Source of the DNA: Elizabethkingia miricola
Lineage (GTDB): Bacteria > Bacteroidota > Bacteroidia > Flavobacteriales > Weeksellaceae
Direction of reading: 5' to 3'
Assembly: GCF_001675285.1 (NCBI RefSeq)
Contig: NZ_LSGQ01000026.1
Span: 1 to 64,000 of the forward strand
Length of the DNA stretch: 64,000 nt
Shown here: positions 44,834 to 54,140 of the stretch, in pieces
Layout: every line of letters starts with the position of its first letter
Position numbering within the stretch: position 1 is the first letter of the stretch
Notes under the pieces: generated by a model
Seen by the model: only the letters and a program-made list of their open reading frames with translations
The model's database searches: none
What the model was told of the DNA's origin: nothing
Position numbers and translations under genes: made by a program

Positions 44834-44859
44834 ACCATCAAATTTACCAATCACATTTT

Positions 44860-45417
44860 ATGAAAAAAATATTATATTCAGTATTGTTTTTAACATGTCT
44901 TTCTATTAATGCCCAAGTTGCACGCCTTTCTGGGGCTACAGACATAAATACAGGAATATATTTAAAAGACCTAGACAATATTCTTCTTCAATTTACAGGG
45001 GAATGGACTGCTAAATATGACAATAATCAAGTGACATTGAATATTGAAAAGATAGAAAAGCATCCTCTTACAGTAGAAAAAGTAAACTATTATAGTGATA
45101 TTTTATTTCTACGTTATAGCATTAAAGATTCTCAAGGAAAAGAAATTTTCTCAGATCTACACAAAACCATCACAGATACAGGGGTATTAAAAAGTTCAAA
45201 TGCTTCTTTTGAAAACAAAAGTGTCGGTATTGAATACGCTGGTGAAGAATGTCATATCGGGGAAGGATATATAACTCTTACATATAAAGACCCAACACAT
45301 ATAATATGGGAATATATAGCAGAAGACAAACCAATTGATAAAACAAAATGTCCAAATGCTGATAAAATTAAATCATATATTCCAGCAACTTATGAATTAA
45401 TTTTCACAAAGAAATAG
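44860..45417 (+). CDS. DUF6705 family exported protein
   Basis: A 185-residue protein with a signal peptide (MKKILYSVLFLTCLSINA-Q). The mature part is beta-rich, with LDNILLQFTGEWTAKYDNNQVTLNI and a late GEGYITLTYKDPTHIIWEY, as in DUF6705 proteins, which are small secreted Flavobacteriia proteins often in multiple copies. Function is unknown. It lies 40 nt upstream of a metallopeptidase-like lipoprotein gene and may share its transcript. Confidence 0.8.
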   Translation: MKKILYSVLFLTCLSINAQVARLSGATDINTGIYLKDLDNILLQFTGEWTAKYDNNQVTLNIEKIEKHPLTVEKVNYYSDILFLRYSIKDSQGKEIFSDLHKTITDTGVLKSSNASFENKSVGIEYAGEECHIGEGYITLTYKDPTHIIWEYIAEDKPIDKTKCPNADKIKSYIPATYELIFTKK

Positions 45418-45456
45418 TCTCATACATACAATTAACTAATTAATAAATCACACTTT

Positions 45457-46713
45457 ATGAAAAAAAAAATACTTTTTATCCCTTTATTGGGAATTCTTGC
45501 AATGTCTTTATCTTCTTGTCGTTCTGAAGATGCAATCGTTCAACAAACTCAAAATAAAGAAGCATCCAAAAACTTTGCAGTCTTTACTCCGAAAAAAACT
45601 GGAGAAACTATTGATTATGCTAAAGGCTTTGCTTATTTAATGCAACGATATGATAGATTACGGAAAACGAATTTATCTGGAATTAATAATAAGCATATAA
45701 TTGGTAATCTCAGTGCCAGTACCGAAAAAAACGCTTCTATTTTCCAAGATGCTGAATCATACGTTGAATTTAATATTCCATCCGAAATAATAATAAAGGA
45801 AAACGGAGACAAATGGGTTGTCTTCCCTAAAGTAAAGGGGGGCAAAGTTATTGGCCTGGTTGCAGCTATACTTACACAAAATGGAACCTACGTGAAGTAC
45901 AATGTGTATGGGGAACAGAACGAATGGTACAAACAAAATGCTTCGCTTTTTCAAGATGCTTTAGACAAATATAAACAACAAATAAAGCATCTTAATCTTA
46001 GTGCTAGCATAAATCCAGTGGCTGATTATAACATTCCAGGTGTAACTGTACCTGGTAAGCCTAAATTACCAGAAAAACCTGATCAACCAGGATGGAGACC
46101 CGATATAGAGCCTGGAGGAGGAGGTTGTAATGCTCATGAAGATTGCTCTGATCCAAGTATAGATGCTCCTGGAGGAGGAGGTGATTATTCTAATTATGAA
46201 ACATGGGTATCACCTAACTTCAGAATGAAGATTTCTGATCAACAAAAATATCCAAGATTTACAGAAATGGTAAAAGGTCTAAAGTCTTATGTGCAAAATA
46301 ATTCTATTATATTAGAAAAATTAATCAAAATATCTGGCCTTACAAAAACACAGGTGTTAGATAGGCTTACAACTGGAAAAGGCCCGTCAATAAATGTTGT
46401 TCCAAACTTGAAAGATAAAAATGGTAATATTGTGTATGGGAAATTTGTGTATAAAGATCCTAATTCCATATATATGAATGAAACATATATTTCAAAACTT
46501 GAAAATGCAAGTATTGATATTGATATAGAAGCGTCTACTTTTTTATTGGCGGTTACTATTTTACATGAGTTTGTTCATTATGGAAATAATGTAACGGGTA
46601 GTTTCCCTGCTGGGGGGAAAGAGGCAGGTAAGCTATTTGAAAATGAAGTATACGGAGTTGTTATAACTGAAGAGAATGCAGCAGATTATATAATATCATT
46701 TAAAAATAAATAA
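45457..46713 (+). CDS. Zincin-type metallopeptidase lipoprotein (toxin-like C-terminus)
   Basis: A 418-residue lipoprotein; lipobox LSSC with Cys near residue 21. The N-terminal half (about 30-190) is unassigned. A Pro/Gly-rich linker follows (about 200-250, PEKPDQPGWRP and two GGGG runs). The C-terminal domain (about 260-418) has the zinc motif HEFVH at 370-374 with Glu371 catalytic, and a downstream acidic segment FENEVYG that could supply the third ligand. This HEFVHYG-type domain resembles metallopeptidase toxin domains (Tox-MPTase2-like) of polymorphic effectors, recalled and not searched. The next gene starts 3 nt after the stop and could encode a protective partner. Confidence 0.72.
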   Translation: MKKKILFIPLLGILAMSLSSCRSEDAIVQQTQNKEASKNFAVFTPKKTGETIDYAKGFAYLMQRYDRLRKTNLSGINNKHIIGNLSASTEKNASIFQDAESYVEFNIPSEIIIKENGDKWVVFPKVKGGKVIGLVAAILTQNGTYVKYNVYGEQNEWYKQNASLFQDALDKYKQQIKHLNLSASINPVADYNIPGVTVPGKPKLPEKPDQPGWRPDIEPGGGGCNAHEDCSDPSIDAPGGGGDYSNYETWVSPNFRMKISDQQKYPRFTEMVKGLKSYVQNNSIILEKLIKISGLTKTQVLDRLTTGKGPSINVVPNLKDKNGNIVYGKFVYKDPNSIYMNETYISKLENASIDIDIEASTFLLAVTILHEFVHYGNNVTGSFPAGGKEAGKLFENEVYGVVITEENAADYIISFKNK

Positions 46714-46716
46714 TTT

Positions 46717-47160
46717 ATGAAACTGATTTTTGCAATTTTATATTTTTTTGTTTCTTATCAAAAAAATGATACTGAAACTTGTATTAATAAGACTTTATTC
46801 CAATATAATATTCATGGGAAAGTACTTTTCTATAGAAATGAGAATAATAAAAATGTAAGTGATACTAAAAGGTACGTGTTTCTAAGCGGAAAAGAAATGT
46901 TAGAAAATAACAATGAAAACTTTCTTTTACTTAATATTAATGAAAAAAATAATATACTTGCAATTAGTGTGTATGGATATGAATCAGGAAAATCGCTAAT
47001 CTGTTATTATAGAAATAATAAATTGATAAAAAAAGAAAATGAGATTGTTAAAGAAGCTCCATCAAAACCTTTTTATATTTATTATGAAATAATGAAAAGA
47101 AAATACCCTAATTATATGAACTGGAAATTATTTCCAATTCCACAGGATAGTTTAAAATAA
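46717..47160 (+). CDS. Small hypothetical protein coupled to the metallopeptidase
   Basis: A 147-residue protein with a weakly hydrophobic N-terminus (MKLIFAILYFFVSY), possibly a signal peptide, followed by a beta-rich Asn/Lys-rich body and a C-terminal YYEIMKRKYPNYMNWK segment. I do not recognise it. It is translationally coupled to the upstream peptidase (3-nt gap) and is followed by the terminator, so it is the last gene of that unit. An immunity or chaperone role is an inference from position only. Confidence 0.62.
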   Translation: MKLIFAILYFFVSYQKNDTETCINKTLFQYNIHGKVLFYRNENNKNVSDTKRYVFLSGKEMLENNNENFLLLNINEKNNILAISVYGYESGKSLICYYRNNKLIKKENEIVKEAPSKPFYIYYEIMKRKYPNYMNWKLFPIPQDSLK

Positions 47161-47164
47161 TATT

Positions 47165-47196
47165 AAAGGCTTAGATTTAGAATCTGAGCCTTTTTT
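47165..47196 (+). terminator. Terminator of the DUF6705/peptidase unit
   Basis: Interrupted stem AAAGGCTTAGATT / AATCTGAGCCTTT followed by a T tract. Confidence 0.75.
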
Positions 47197-47208
47197 CTGC
47201 TTATTTTG

Positions 47209-47280
47209 TAGCCCCGAGCAGAATCGAACTGCTATCTAAAGTTTAGGAAACTTCTATTTTATCCATTAAACTACGGGGCC
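47209..47280 (-). tRNA. tRNA-Arg (CCT)
   Basis: 72-nt cloverleaf on the minus strand: acceptor GGCCCCG / CGGGGCT (first pair G-T), anticodon loop TTCCTAA giving CCT, T arm AGCAG-TTCGATT-CTGCT, discriminator A, no encoded CCA. The 3' end points left into the AT-rich accessory stretch. Confidence 0.92.
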
Positions 47281-47287
47281 AGAAGAA

Positions 47288-47740
47288 TTATTTCGGGAAT
47301 CTGTCTTTCACAAGGTTGAGTTCAATGCCGTGTTCCAAATAAGCTTTCAGGCCGGCAAGTACTAAAGTAAAGCCTTCAGTAGAGTCGCGGACAGCAGAGA
47401 GAACTGTATCCTCGGCACCTGTAAAATTACTGTTAATTACAGAAACAAAAGTGTTGTTTCCATGTTCAGAGAAGGTCCACACAACCGGAGTTTTTTCTTC
47501 ATAATTACCCCATAATATCGATATTTTCTGATTGGGCTGAAGTTCTGTAACTTCTATATCTACATCAACGTTGTACATTTCCCATGTCCATGTAATATTT
47601 TTATTTTCATCAAGTCTTCCGGAACTTTTGGTAAACCAGAATTTAGTAGTGATTTCAGGATTTATAAAAGCTTCGTAAACTTCTGCTACAGGTCTTCTGA
47701 TTAGCATTTCTGCTTTTGCATAACGGTTATTATTTTCCAT
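47288..47740 (-). CDS. SRPBCC (AHSA1-type) domain protein
   Basis: A 150-residue START-like helix-grip protein. It begins YAKAEMLIRRPVAEVYEAFINPEITTKFWFTKSSG, the standard AHSA1/SRPBCC opening, and ends in the long helix FTLVLAGLKAYLEHG. These proteins bind small hydrophobic ligands; no ligand can be given. It is a single gene 7 nt from the tRNA 5' end. Confidence 0.9.
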   Translation of the reverse strand: MENNNRYAKAEMLIRRPVAEVYEAFINPEITTKFWFTKSSGRLDENKNITWTWEMYNVDVDIEVTELQPNQKISILWGNYEEKTPVVWTFSEHGNNTFVSVINSNFTGAEDTVLSAVRDSTEGFTLVLAGLKAYLEHGIELNLVKDRFPK

Positions 47741-47792
47741 TGTTGTTATTTTTGTAAATCTAAATTTAAAACATAATTTTCAATCACTTTCA

Positions 47793-47825
47793 TAAAAAAA
47801 TAACAACACAGGCTAATAGCCTGTG
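47793..47825 (-). terminator. Terminator of the SusCD/phosphoesterase operon
   Basis: On the minus strand a stem CACAGGCTA / TAGCCTGTG is followed by TTGTTATTTTTTT. It lies about 40 nt past the phosphoesterase stop. Confidence 0.75.
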
Positions 47826-47863
47826 CCGTCTAAAATAAAGTAAAGTAAAATGTTTAAAATTGA

Positions 47864-49441
47864 TTAAGGAATAAGCTTCGCCTCTTCTACACGGAAGGTT
47901 TCCGTAGCTTGAAAAGACTGTCCGAAGCGATCTGTAGCCCGGACATTGATTTTATGCTGACCTTTTTCCAGTTTTTTAGGAAACTCTGCATTCCATAAGT
48001 GTGTAGAAAATTCCGGATTAGAAGGTCTTCTTCCTTCCAGTAACTGCGGGTTGATATCCCATTTCAGGACTTCTGTTACATATTTAGGGTCGTAATCCTT
48101 TAGATAGTGCATTGGCTTCCAGTCGCCATTATCGATCTGGTATTCCACCTTATCATTTGGAGCTCCCATAAAGAAGTTAGCAACAATCTGTGCCGATGTT
48201 TTCCCCGGATATGGAATAACCTTCGGTGCAAATATGGAAATCTGATAATCGTTCGGTTTTCCGGCTACCTTATATTTAATCTTATAATCGGTATCATTGA
48301 AATGAATGAAAGCATATCCTCTTGGAGTTCCGTCGCGCATAGTAGAAGCGGGTACACCCAATTCATCTGCTGTTCCGGAATACCAATCGCCGGCTGTAGT
48401 TCCGGCATTGAATTCATATAATTTATTTTCCTGATTCCATCCTTGTTCTTTCCCATAAGTCAGTTGCTGCTGAATGTGGGTATGGGCAGACATTAAAAAT
48501 GATTTTTTGAAAGGTTTTAAAAGGCTGAATAGTTTTTCACGGTCAGCATTTCGGAAATTTTCTTCATCATAAATCATTGGGATATGGAAAGAAATAACCA
48601 CCAGTTTGTTTTTATCAACCAGTTTTAAATCGTTTTCTATAAAGCTTAGCTGATCCGGGCGAAGTCCGCCCCAATAACCTTTCCCGTCACGAGGGTCGGG
48701 GTAGAGGATATCATCCAGTATAATAAAGTGAACATTTCCGTAGTTGAAAGCATAATTGCTGGGACCAAAATTCTTTTTGAATGTTGCATCGGACTGCTCA
48801 TCTGTTGTAGCATCGTAGTTCATATCGTGATTTCCCATCACGTTGTACCATGGAAGTCCGATTTCCTTTACAGCGTCAGCATAATGCGGCTGAAGACTAA
48901 GATCATCACCAACAAGGTCACCAAGGCTGATTCCGAATGTGTAATCCTCTTTCAGGTTTTTAACCTCCTGTACAATTCCTCTTTTAAAATACTCGATCTG
49001 TTTTTGAGTATAAGGCTGCGGATCTCCAAATACAATGATGTTGAAATCTTTTCTGTCTTCAGATTTTACCAGCGGAAAATTAATCGTTTCCGGAAGATTT
49101 CCTGTAGGACCTATTCCTTTGTATTTGAATTGTGCCGGAGCTCCTTTCGGATTGTGGTGGTAATAGAACTTAGGTGTATTGTTACCATTTAACGGGGTAC
49201 GGTAGCTGGATGGTTTAATAACAAAGAAGATATTCTCCTCGCCTGCAGGCAGCTGATAGGCGCCTTTATTGTCTGTTAGTACAACTTGAATGCCATTGGA
49301 TACCGCGACATTGGAAATTCCGGTTTCATTATTGTCTTTAATTCCATTATTGTTTTTGTCTTCAAAAACATAACCTTTTGCTATATTTTGTGCGGATAGT
49401 ATTCCACATAATAAAACAGCTGATAATAATTGAATTTTCAT
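47864..49441 (-). CDS. Calcineurin-like metallophosphoesterase (MetallophosN/C type)
   Basis: A 525-residue exported enzyme; signal peptide about 1-17. Domain order: N-terminal Ig-like MetallophosN (about 20-120; GYVFEDKNNNGIKDNNETG), catalytic core (about 130-345) with FGDPQ, GDLVGDD, GNHDMNY and HIP/SAHTHIQ metal-ligand motifs, then a MetallophosC domain (about 350-525). The first metal motif is DPQ rather than DxH, as seen in this subfamily. It is the last gene of the SusC/SusD operon, so it probably removes phosphate from the imported or surface-bound substrate. Substrate unknown. Confidence 0.9.
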   Translation of the reverse strand: MKIQLLSAVLLCGILSAQNIAKGYVFEDKNNNGIKDNNETGISNVAVSNGIQVVLTDNKGAYQLPAGEENIFFVIKPSSYRTPLNGNNTPKFYYHHNPKGAPAQFKYKGIGPTGNLPETINFPLVKSEDRKDFNIIVFGDPQPYTQKQIEYFKRGIVQEVKNLKEDYTFGISLGDLVGDDLSLQPHYADAVKEIGLPWYNVMGNHDMNYDATTDEQSDATFKKNFGPSNYAFNYGNVHFIILDDILYPDPRDGKGYWGGLRPDQLSFIENDLKLVDKNKLVVISFHIPMIYDEENFRNADREKLFSLLKPFKKSFLMSAHTHIQQQLTYGKEQGWNQENKLYEFNAGTTAGDWYSGTADELGVPASTMRDGTPRGYAFIHFNDTDYKIKYKVAGKPNDYQISIFAPKVIPYPGKTSAQIVANFFMGAPNDKVEYQIDNGDWKPMHYLKDYDPKYVTEVLKWDINPQLLEGRRPSNPEFSTHLWNAEFPKKLEKGQHKINVRATDRFGQSFQATETFRVEEAKLIP

Positions 49442-49461
49442 CTTATTTACGATTTATAGTT

Positions 49462-50907
49462 TTACTTATTCCACCATACTTTAATGTTGATATCGTCACC
49501 GCCCATCTGTTGTACCGCCTTCTGATGATTCTCAGAGTTTAATACTCTGGATTGAGTAGTGTACATATACCGTTGAGGTAATTTACCCTCATTCTGCAGT
49601 CCGCCGTTATTTGGAAGCTTAGGCAGGCCTGTTCTGCGCTGTTCAAACCATTGCTGGTGATCTACAAAGAAAAGAGCAACATATTTTTGCAGCATGATCT
49701 GTTCGAAGCTGTTGCTAAAGGCAACTTTAGGATTGCTGAAATAGTTGGCCGGCATTTCGCTTCCCCATTGCTCCAGGTTAGCTTTTACACCTGTTTCATA
49801 ATAAGATTTTGTATTTCCGGTGATAATGCCTTTATAAGAAAGTTCAGCCATAATAAACTGTACCTCGGAGTAGGTCATCATAAACAGTCGCATCGGTGCT
49901 TTGGCTAAATTCTGACTCAGCTGGGAAGGCTGGTAATCGAAATAAGTACCCAAAGGATAACCTGCTGGGGCACCTTTATAGCCAATGTCCTTATTTTTAA
50001 GATCTTTTGCTTTTGTCAGGATAACAGGAATTCTGGGATCGTTGTTGTCCAGCAAAGTATTTACAAAGAACTCGCCGGCGGCTCTTGCGGTTGTAAAATC
50101 CTGTGGACGGGCAATAGGTGGGAGGAATGGTGCTATACCGGAAATGTCAAGAGCAGCATTATCTGCATTGGAAGTGAAAACAGGATAATTAACCGGGTCA
50201 TTTACAATTTTTCTGATTCTTTCATGAACGTTAATTTCTCCGTTTTTAGCAGAAATTCTGGTTAATAATCGAAGAGAAAGGCTATTGGCAAATTTTTTCC
50301 ATTTCATGATGCCATCTACCGAAGCTTCTCCTTTGTACAGAATATCTGATTCAGCAAGCTTCTTTTTTACATCCAGTAGACTGTTGGCTTGATTCAGCTG
50401 ATCGAGCAAATTGATATAAATATCTTTTTGTCTGTCGAATGCAGGCTGCTTTACGCCTGTGTCTAATTGAGAAGCCTGTGTCATCGGAATATCCCCAAAA
50501 CTGTCTGTAAGATTAGCATAGATCCATGCGTTAAGAATTGTTCCGACTGCCAGATTGTTATTGTCGCCTTCCTGTTTGGCTATGTCCATCATATCCCGTA
50601 CCTGCTTTAACCATAGATAGGAGGTGTTCCACATGCCTTGTCCGGTTTTATCGGTCATATAATACCGGCTTGTAATGTTTCCTTCATTTGGAAAGTCAAT
50701 AGAAACCTGCATAAGGTCAAATGTAAAGTCATTGGCTCTGTTATAACCATATGAAGACATGTTATAGAGTACAGGATTTAGTAGACTACCTGAAGTTGGA
50801 TTTATAATTTTGCTGGTATCAGTATTAATTTGTTCGAAATTTCGGCTGCATGAACCTGCAATCAGAGAAAGACTTAGGGGTATTATGAATTTAAAATAAG
50901 ATTTCAT
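49462..50907 (-). CDS. SusD/RagB family lipoprotein
   Basis: A 481-residue surface lipoprotein; lipobox IAGSC with Cys near residue 20. TPR-rich SusD-like_2 fold, with conserved segments YLWLKQVRDMMDIAK, AWIYANLTDSFGDIPMTQA and MLQKYVALFFVDHQQWFEQRRTGLP. It forms the lid of a TonB-dependent SusC channel and binds the ligand. It lies 11 nt downstream of susC; together they define an uptake system. Confidence 0.94.
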   Translation of the reverse strand: MKSYFKFIIPLSLSLIAGSCSRNFEQINTDTSKIINPTSGSLLNPVLYNMSSYGYNRANDFTFDLMQVSIDFPNEGNITSRYYMTDKTGQGMWNTSYLWLKQVRDMMDIAKQEGDNNNLAVGTILNAWIYANLTDSFGDIPMTQASQLDTGVKQPAFDRQKDIYINLLDQLNQANSLLDVKKKLAESDILYKGEASVDGIMKWKKFANSLSLRLLTRISAKNGEINVHERIRKIVNDPVNYPVFTSNADNAALDISGIAPFLPPIARPQDFTTARAAGEFFVNTLLDNNDPRIPVILTKAKDLKNKDIGYKGAPAGYPLGTYFDYQPSQLSQNLAKAPMRLFMMTYSEVQFIMAELSYKGIITGNTKSYYETGVKANLEQWGSEMPANYFSNPKVAFSNSFEQIMLQKYVALFFVDHQQWFEQRRTGLPKLPNNGGLQNEGKLPQRYMYTTQSRVLNSENHQKAVQQMGGDDINIKVWWNK

Positions 50908-50918
50908 GAATTAAAAAA

Positions 50919-53894
50919 TTAGAATTTAACATTAAGCTGCATACCAATTGTTCTGGCAGAAGGTAATTGCCCAACTTCTGACCCTGGTGTAATGGTACCA
51001 TTATTCAGTGTAGCGGCTTCCGGATCGAATAACGGGAACTTGGTCCACATCCAAAGATTTTTACCATACAAGGCAATTGTAAGTTCTTTTAGTTTTAGCT
51101 TTCCAATGCTGGCATCGGGGAAGGTATAAGATACTCTTGCATCTCTAAGCTTGATAAAAGAAGTGTCGAATGAGTTCGTTTCTACATTGGCACGGCGATA
51201 GTAGTCTCCGTAATAGTTGGTTAACAGAACCTTTTTAGTATTCGGAGAGAAGCTTCCGTCAGCATTTTGTATAACTCCTTCACCAATTACCATTCCGTCC
51301 GGATTTTCTCTTCCCCATAATGTGTGACCTAGTTTTCCTTGTTCACTCATTTTATGATGAGATTGGGAGTAGGCTATTCCTTTGTACTGGCCGTCAAAAG
51401 AAAAGCTTATACGGAAATTTTTAATTTTAAATTCATTCTGAAGTCCGGCTCTCCATTCCGGGAATGCATTGCCCACATATTCAATATCTGAAGTTCTGGC
51501 AGGTAGTCCTGTTGTAGCATCATAAATTACCTGTCCATCCGGAGCACGTTTGAGTTTGTAACCATACATATCTCCAAGTGACCCGCCAATGTGTGCCTGG
51601 TAGTATACAACATCACCTACAGAAGCAATCGTATATGGATTGCCCTCAAATTCGGCAGCCAGGCTTGTTACCTTATTTCTGTTAGCAGACCAGTTGGCAT
51701 TAATGTTCCACGAAAAATTAGGCTTTTTTATTGGAGTAGCATTAAGTGTAATTTCCAGACCTTTATTTTCCACACTTCCGGAATTAATTATACGACTTTT
51801 GAAACCGCTTTCGGTAAGGGCAGGAATGTCTACAATTTGGTTTTCGGTAATATTTTTATAGAAGGTAAAGTTGAAGTTAAGCCTATTTTTAAACATGGAG
51901 AAGTCCATACCTCCCTCATAATTGGTATTCTTTTCAGGTAAAAGATTCTTGTTGTTGAGAACATTTGGGGCAACTATGGATCCTGGTATGTCTATCATAC
52001 TGTAATATTTATCCAGTCTGTAGGGTCTGGTTCCATTACCAACTTTAGCTATGGAAAGCCTTAATTTCCAGAAATCGAATGTATTTTTTATACCGAATAT
52101 ATCTGAAAGAATAAAACTGGTGCTCGCTGAAGGGTAGAAGAAAGAGTTGTTTCCTTTTCTTAGTGTACTGGTCCAATCATTTCTGGCGGTAAGATCCAAA
52201 TAGATATACTTCCCATAGTTTAGGGAAACTAAACCATAAATACTGTTCTCCTGTCTGTCCTTTGGTGAAGGAATACTACTATATAATGCTAGTGCATTAG
52301 AAAGTGTATATATATTAGGTCTTCTAAGACCTATAGCACTTGTTGATTCATAACGATATTCATTATATCTGATGCTTCCTCCTAATGATGCACTGATTCC
52401 TATTTTGCTCTCCTTTTGATCGTTTTTGTAGGTAAAGAGAATATCATTATTGTATTCCTGATTGGTAATATGTTCTTCTCTGTAATAGCCTTGCATATAG
52501 TTGGCAGTACTGAAAGGTCTGCGCTGGGTACGGATATCATTTTGCCATTCCAGTCCGGAACGGAACATCACATCGAAACTACGATTGATCTTGTAGTTTA
52601 AGGTTATATTGGTATTTAGCTGATTGTTATTAGCACTGTTGAGCATTTCATAAGCAATCAGGTAAGGATTGTCTATATAAGAACTGAATGGATGAACCTG
52701 GTCTACATTTTCTTTTCCTGGTTTCCATATCGGGCGGTACCATGCCAAATCTACATTAGGATTCTGGAAAATCATAAAATAAGAGATAGACTGGTTATTG
52801 TATCCGGTTGCAGGAAGATTATCACTCATCATTTTAGAGTACATAACCTTAGTTGTAATTTTTAATTTCTCATTAAGTTGATGGGTTAATGATGTAGAGA
52901 AATTAAAACGGTTAAAACCTGTATTGGGCATCATCCAGTTGTTTTTTACATAACCCAATGAAGTTCTGAAACTGGTTTTGTCATTAGAATTTTCCAGTGA
53001 CAGATTATTGGAATAGGTTTCTCCGGCCTGCCAGAAGCCTTTAATGTTATTTTTGTAAGGTCTCCAAAGCTGACGATCCAGACTTTGGCCTATAATATTA
53101 GGATCATATTGATAATAAGATTGGCCATTGAATTTAGGACCGAATGCACTACTGGTACTTCCTGTATTGACCCCGTCTTCAGAAGCACCATATGAATAAT
53201 AAAATTTTCCGCTTTTATCTTTATTCAGCGTTCCCTGTCCATACTCATATTGGTAGTCTGGCCACTTCAAAACGGTGTCGAAACTCGTATCGGATGAAAA
53301 AGAAACTCGTAGTTTTTTGCTGCCTGCACCTGATTTGGTTGTAATCATAATAGCTCCGTTCGCTGCTCTGGAACCATATAGTGCAGCTGCTGAAGCTCCT
53401 TTCAATATAGTAACTGAAGCAATGTCGTCGGGGTTAATACTGTTGATGCCATTTCCGTAATCAATTGGAAGATCACCTCCGGCACCGGCACCATATGCAG
53501 CTGCTCCGGTTCCTGTTGTGTTATTACCCATGGGTACACCATCGATCACAATAAGAGTAAGGTTGTTGTCCATTTCAAAAGACTTTTCACCCCGTAATGT
53601 GATTCTGGCACTTCCTAAGGGGCCGGCTCCTGCGGTCTGAATTTTTAGACCTGCCACTTTTCCTTCCAAAGCATTTGCCCAGTTGTTGTTTTGAGTGTCT
53701 TCAAATATTTTTGAATCCTTGTTTTCAGCAGCATATCCTAAAGATTTGTTCATTCTTTTGATACCTAATGCTGTTACAACAACCTCGTCGATAACTTTGG
53801 TCTTTACTGTGTCTTTGGTCTTTTGGGAAAAAACAGCCTGTGTAATACATCCCGTAAGAACCAGAGCCAAAAGGCTTTTGACATTCTTATTCAT
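50919..53894 (-). CDS. SusC/RagA family TonB-linked outer-membrane receptor
   Basis: A 991-residue TonB-dependent transporter. Signal peptide (about 1-24), then directly the TonB-box-like DEVVVTALGIKR and the plug, with GLKIQTAGAGPLGSARITLRG and LTLIVIDGVPMG. The 22-strand barrel ends in RTIGMQLNVKF. It lacks the N-terminal carboxypeptidase-regulatory-like domain common in SusC proteins. ATG 53894 (MNKNVKSLL) is preferred over the frame from 53915 because the promoter box overlaps the extension. Operon order is susC, susD, phosphoesterase. Confidence 0.95.
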   Translation of the reverse strand: MNKNVKSLLALVLTGCITQAVFSQKTKDTVKTKVIDEVVVTALGIKRMNKSLGYAAENKDSKIFEDTQNNNWANALEGKVAGLKIQTAGAGPLGSARITLRGEKSFEMDNNLTLIVIDGVPMGNNTTGTGAAAYGAGAGGDLPIDYGNGINSINPDDIASVTILKGASAAALYGSRAANGAIMITTKSGAGSKKLRVSFSSDTSFDTVLKWPDYQYEYGQGTLNKDKSGKFYYSYGASEDGVNTGSTSSAFGPKFNGQSYYQYDPNIIGQSLDRQLWRPYKNNIKGFWQAGETYSNNLSLENSNDKTSFRTSLGYVKNNWMMPNTGFNRFNFSTSLTHQLNEKLKITTKVMYSKMMSDNLPATGYNNQSISYFMIFQNPNVDLAWYRPIWKPGKENVDQVHPFSSYIDNPYLIAYEMLNSANNNQLNTNITLNYKINRSFDVMFRSGLEWQNDIRTQRRPFSTANYMQGYYREEHITNQEYNNDILFTYKNDQKESKIGISASLGGSIRYNEYRYESTSAIGLRRPNIYTLSNALALYSSIPSPKDRQENSIYGLVSLNYGKYIYLDLTARNDWTSTLRKGNNSFFYPSASTSFILSDIFGIKNTFDFWKLRLSIAKVGNGTRPYRLDKYYSMIDIPGSIVAPNVLNNKNLLPEKNTNYEGGMDFSMFKNRLNFNFTFYKNITENQIVDIPALTESGFKSRIINSGSVENKGLEITLNATPIKKPNFSWNINANWSANRNKVTSLAAEFEGNPYTIASVGDVVYYQAHIGGSLGDMYGYKLKRAPDGQVIYDATTGLPARTSDIEYVGNAFPEWRAGLQNEFKIKNFRISFSFDGQYKGIAYSQSHHKMSEQGKLGHTLWGRENPDGMVIGEGVIQNADGSFSPNTKKVLLTNYYGDYYRRANVETNSFDTSFIKLRDARVSYTFPDASIGKLKLKELTIALYGKNLWMWTKFPLFDPEAATLNNGTITPGSEVGQLPSARTIGMQLNVKF

Positions 53895-53912
53895 GGTCTC
53901 TATTTTTAGCGG

Positions 53913-53920
53913 CAAAAGTA
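53913..53920 (-). promoter_or_regulatory. -7 promoter box of susC
   Basis: TACTTTTG on the minus strand, exact TAnnTTTG match, 18 nt upstream of the start codon. Confidence 0.6.
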
Positions 53921-54035
53921 AGAGGTCTATGTTACGAGATTTTTAAGCTAATTTTAACTTTTAATTCATTAATGTTAATAATAGTTAAAATTATAAAAAC
54001 TAAATATTTATAACTAAAAAACTATATTAATTTAT

Positions 54036-54066
54036 AAAAAAAATATTCTGTTTTATAAAACAGAAT
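54036..54066 (-). terminator. Terminator after the dihydrofolate reductase-like gene
   Basis: A perfect 22-bp palindrome (54045-54066, ATTCTGTTTTA / TAAAACAGAAT) followed on the minus strand by ATTTTTTTT. It separates the DHFR-like gene from susC. Confidence 0.75.
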
Positions 54067-54140
54067 GAATAGGATTAAGTTTGTGTTAATAAATAACACT
54101 TGTGTGAATTATTTTCCTGTAACTGTGCTTTCCTGAAAGT

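Noticed and set aside
44767..44859. N-terminal extension of the DUF6705 protein
   Set aside because: A full TTG/TATATTTG promoter lies inside it, and the ATG at 44860 begins a proper signal peptide.
48728..49192. 154-codon frame opposite the phosphoesterase
   Set aside because: Antisense shadow of a well-supported gene; composition is that of a reverse frame.
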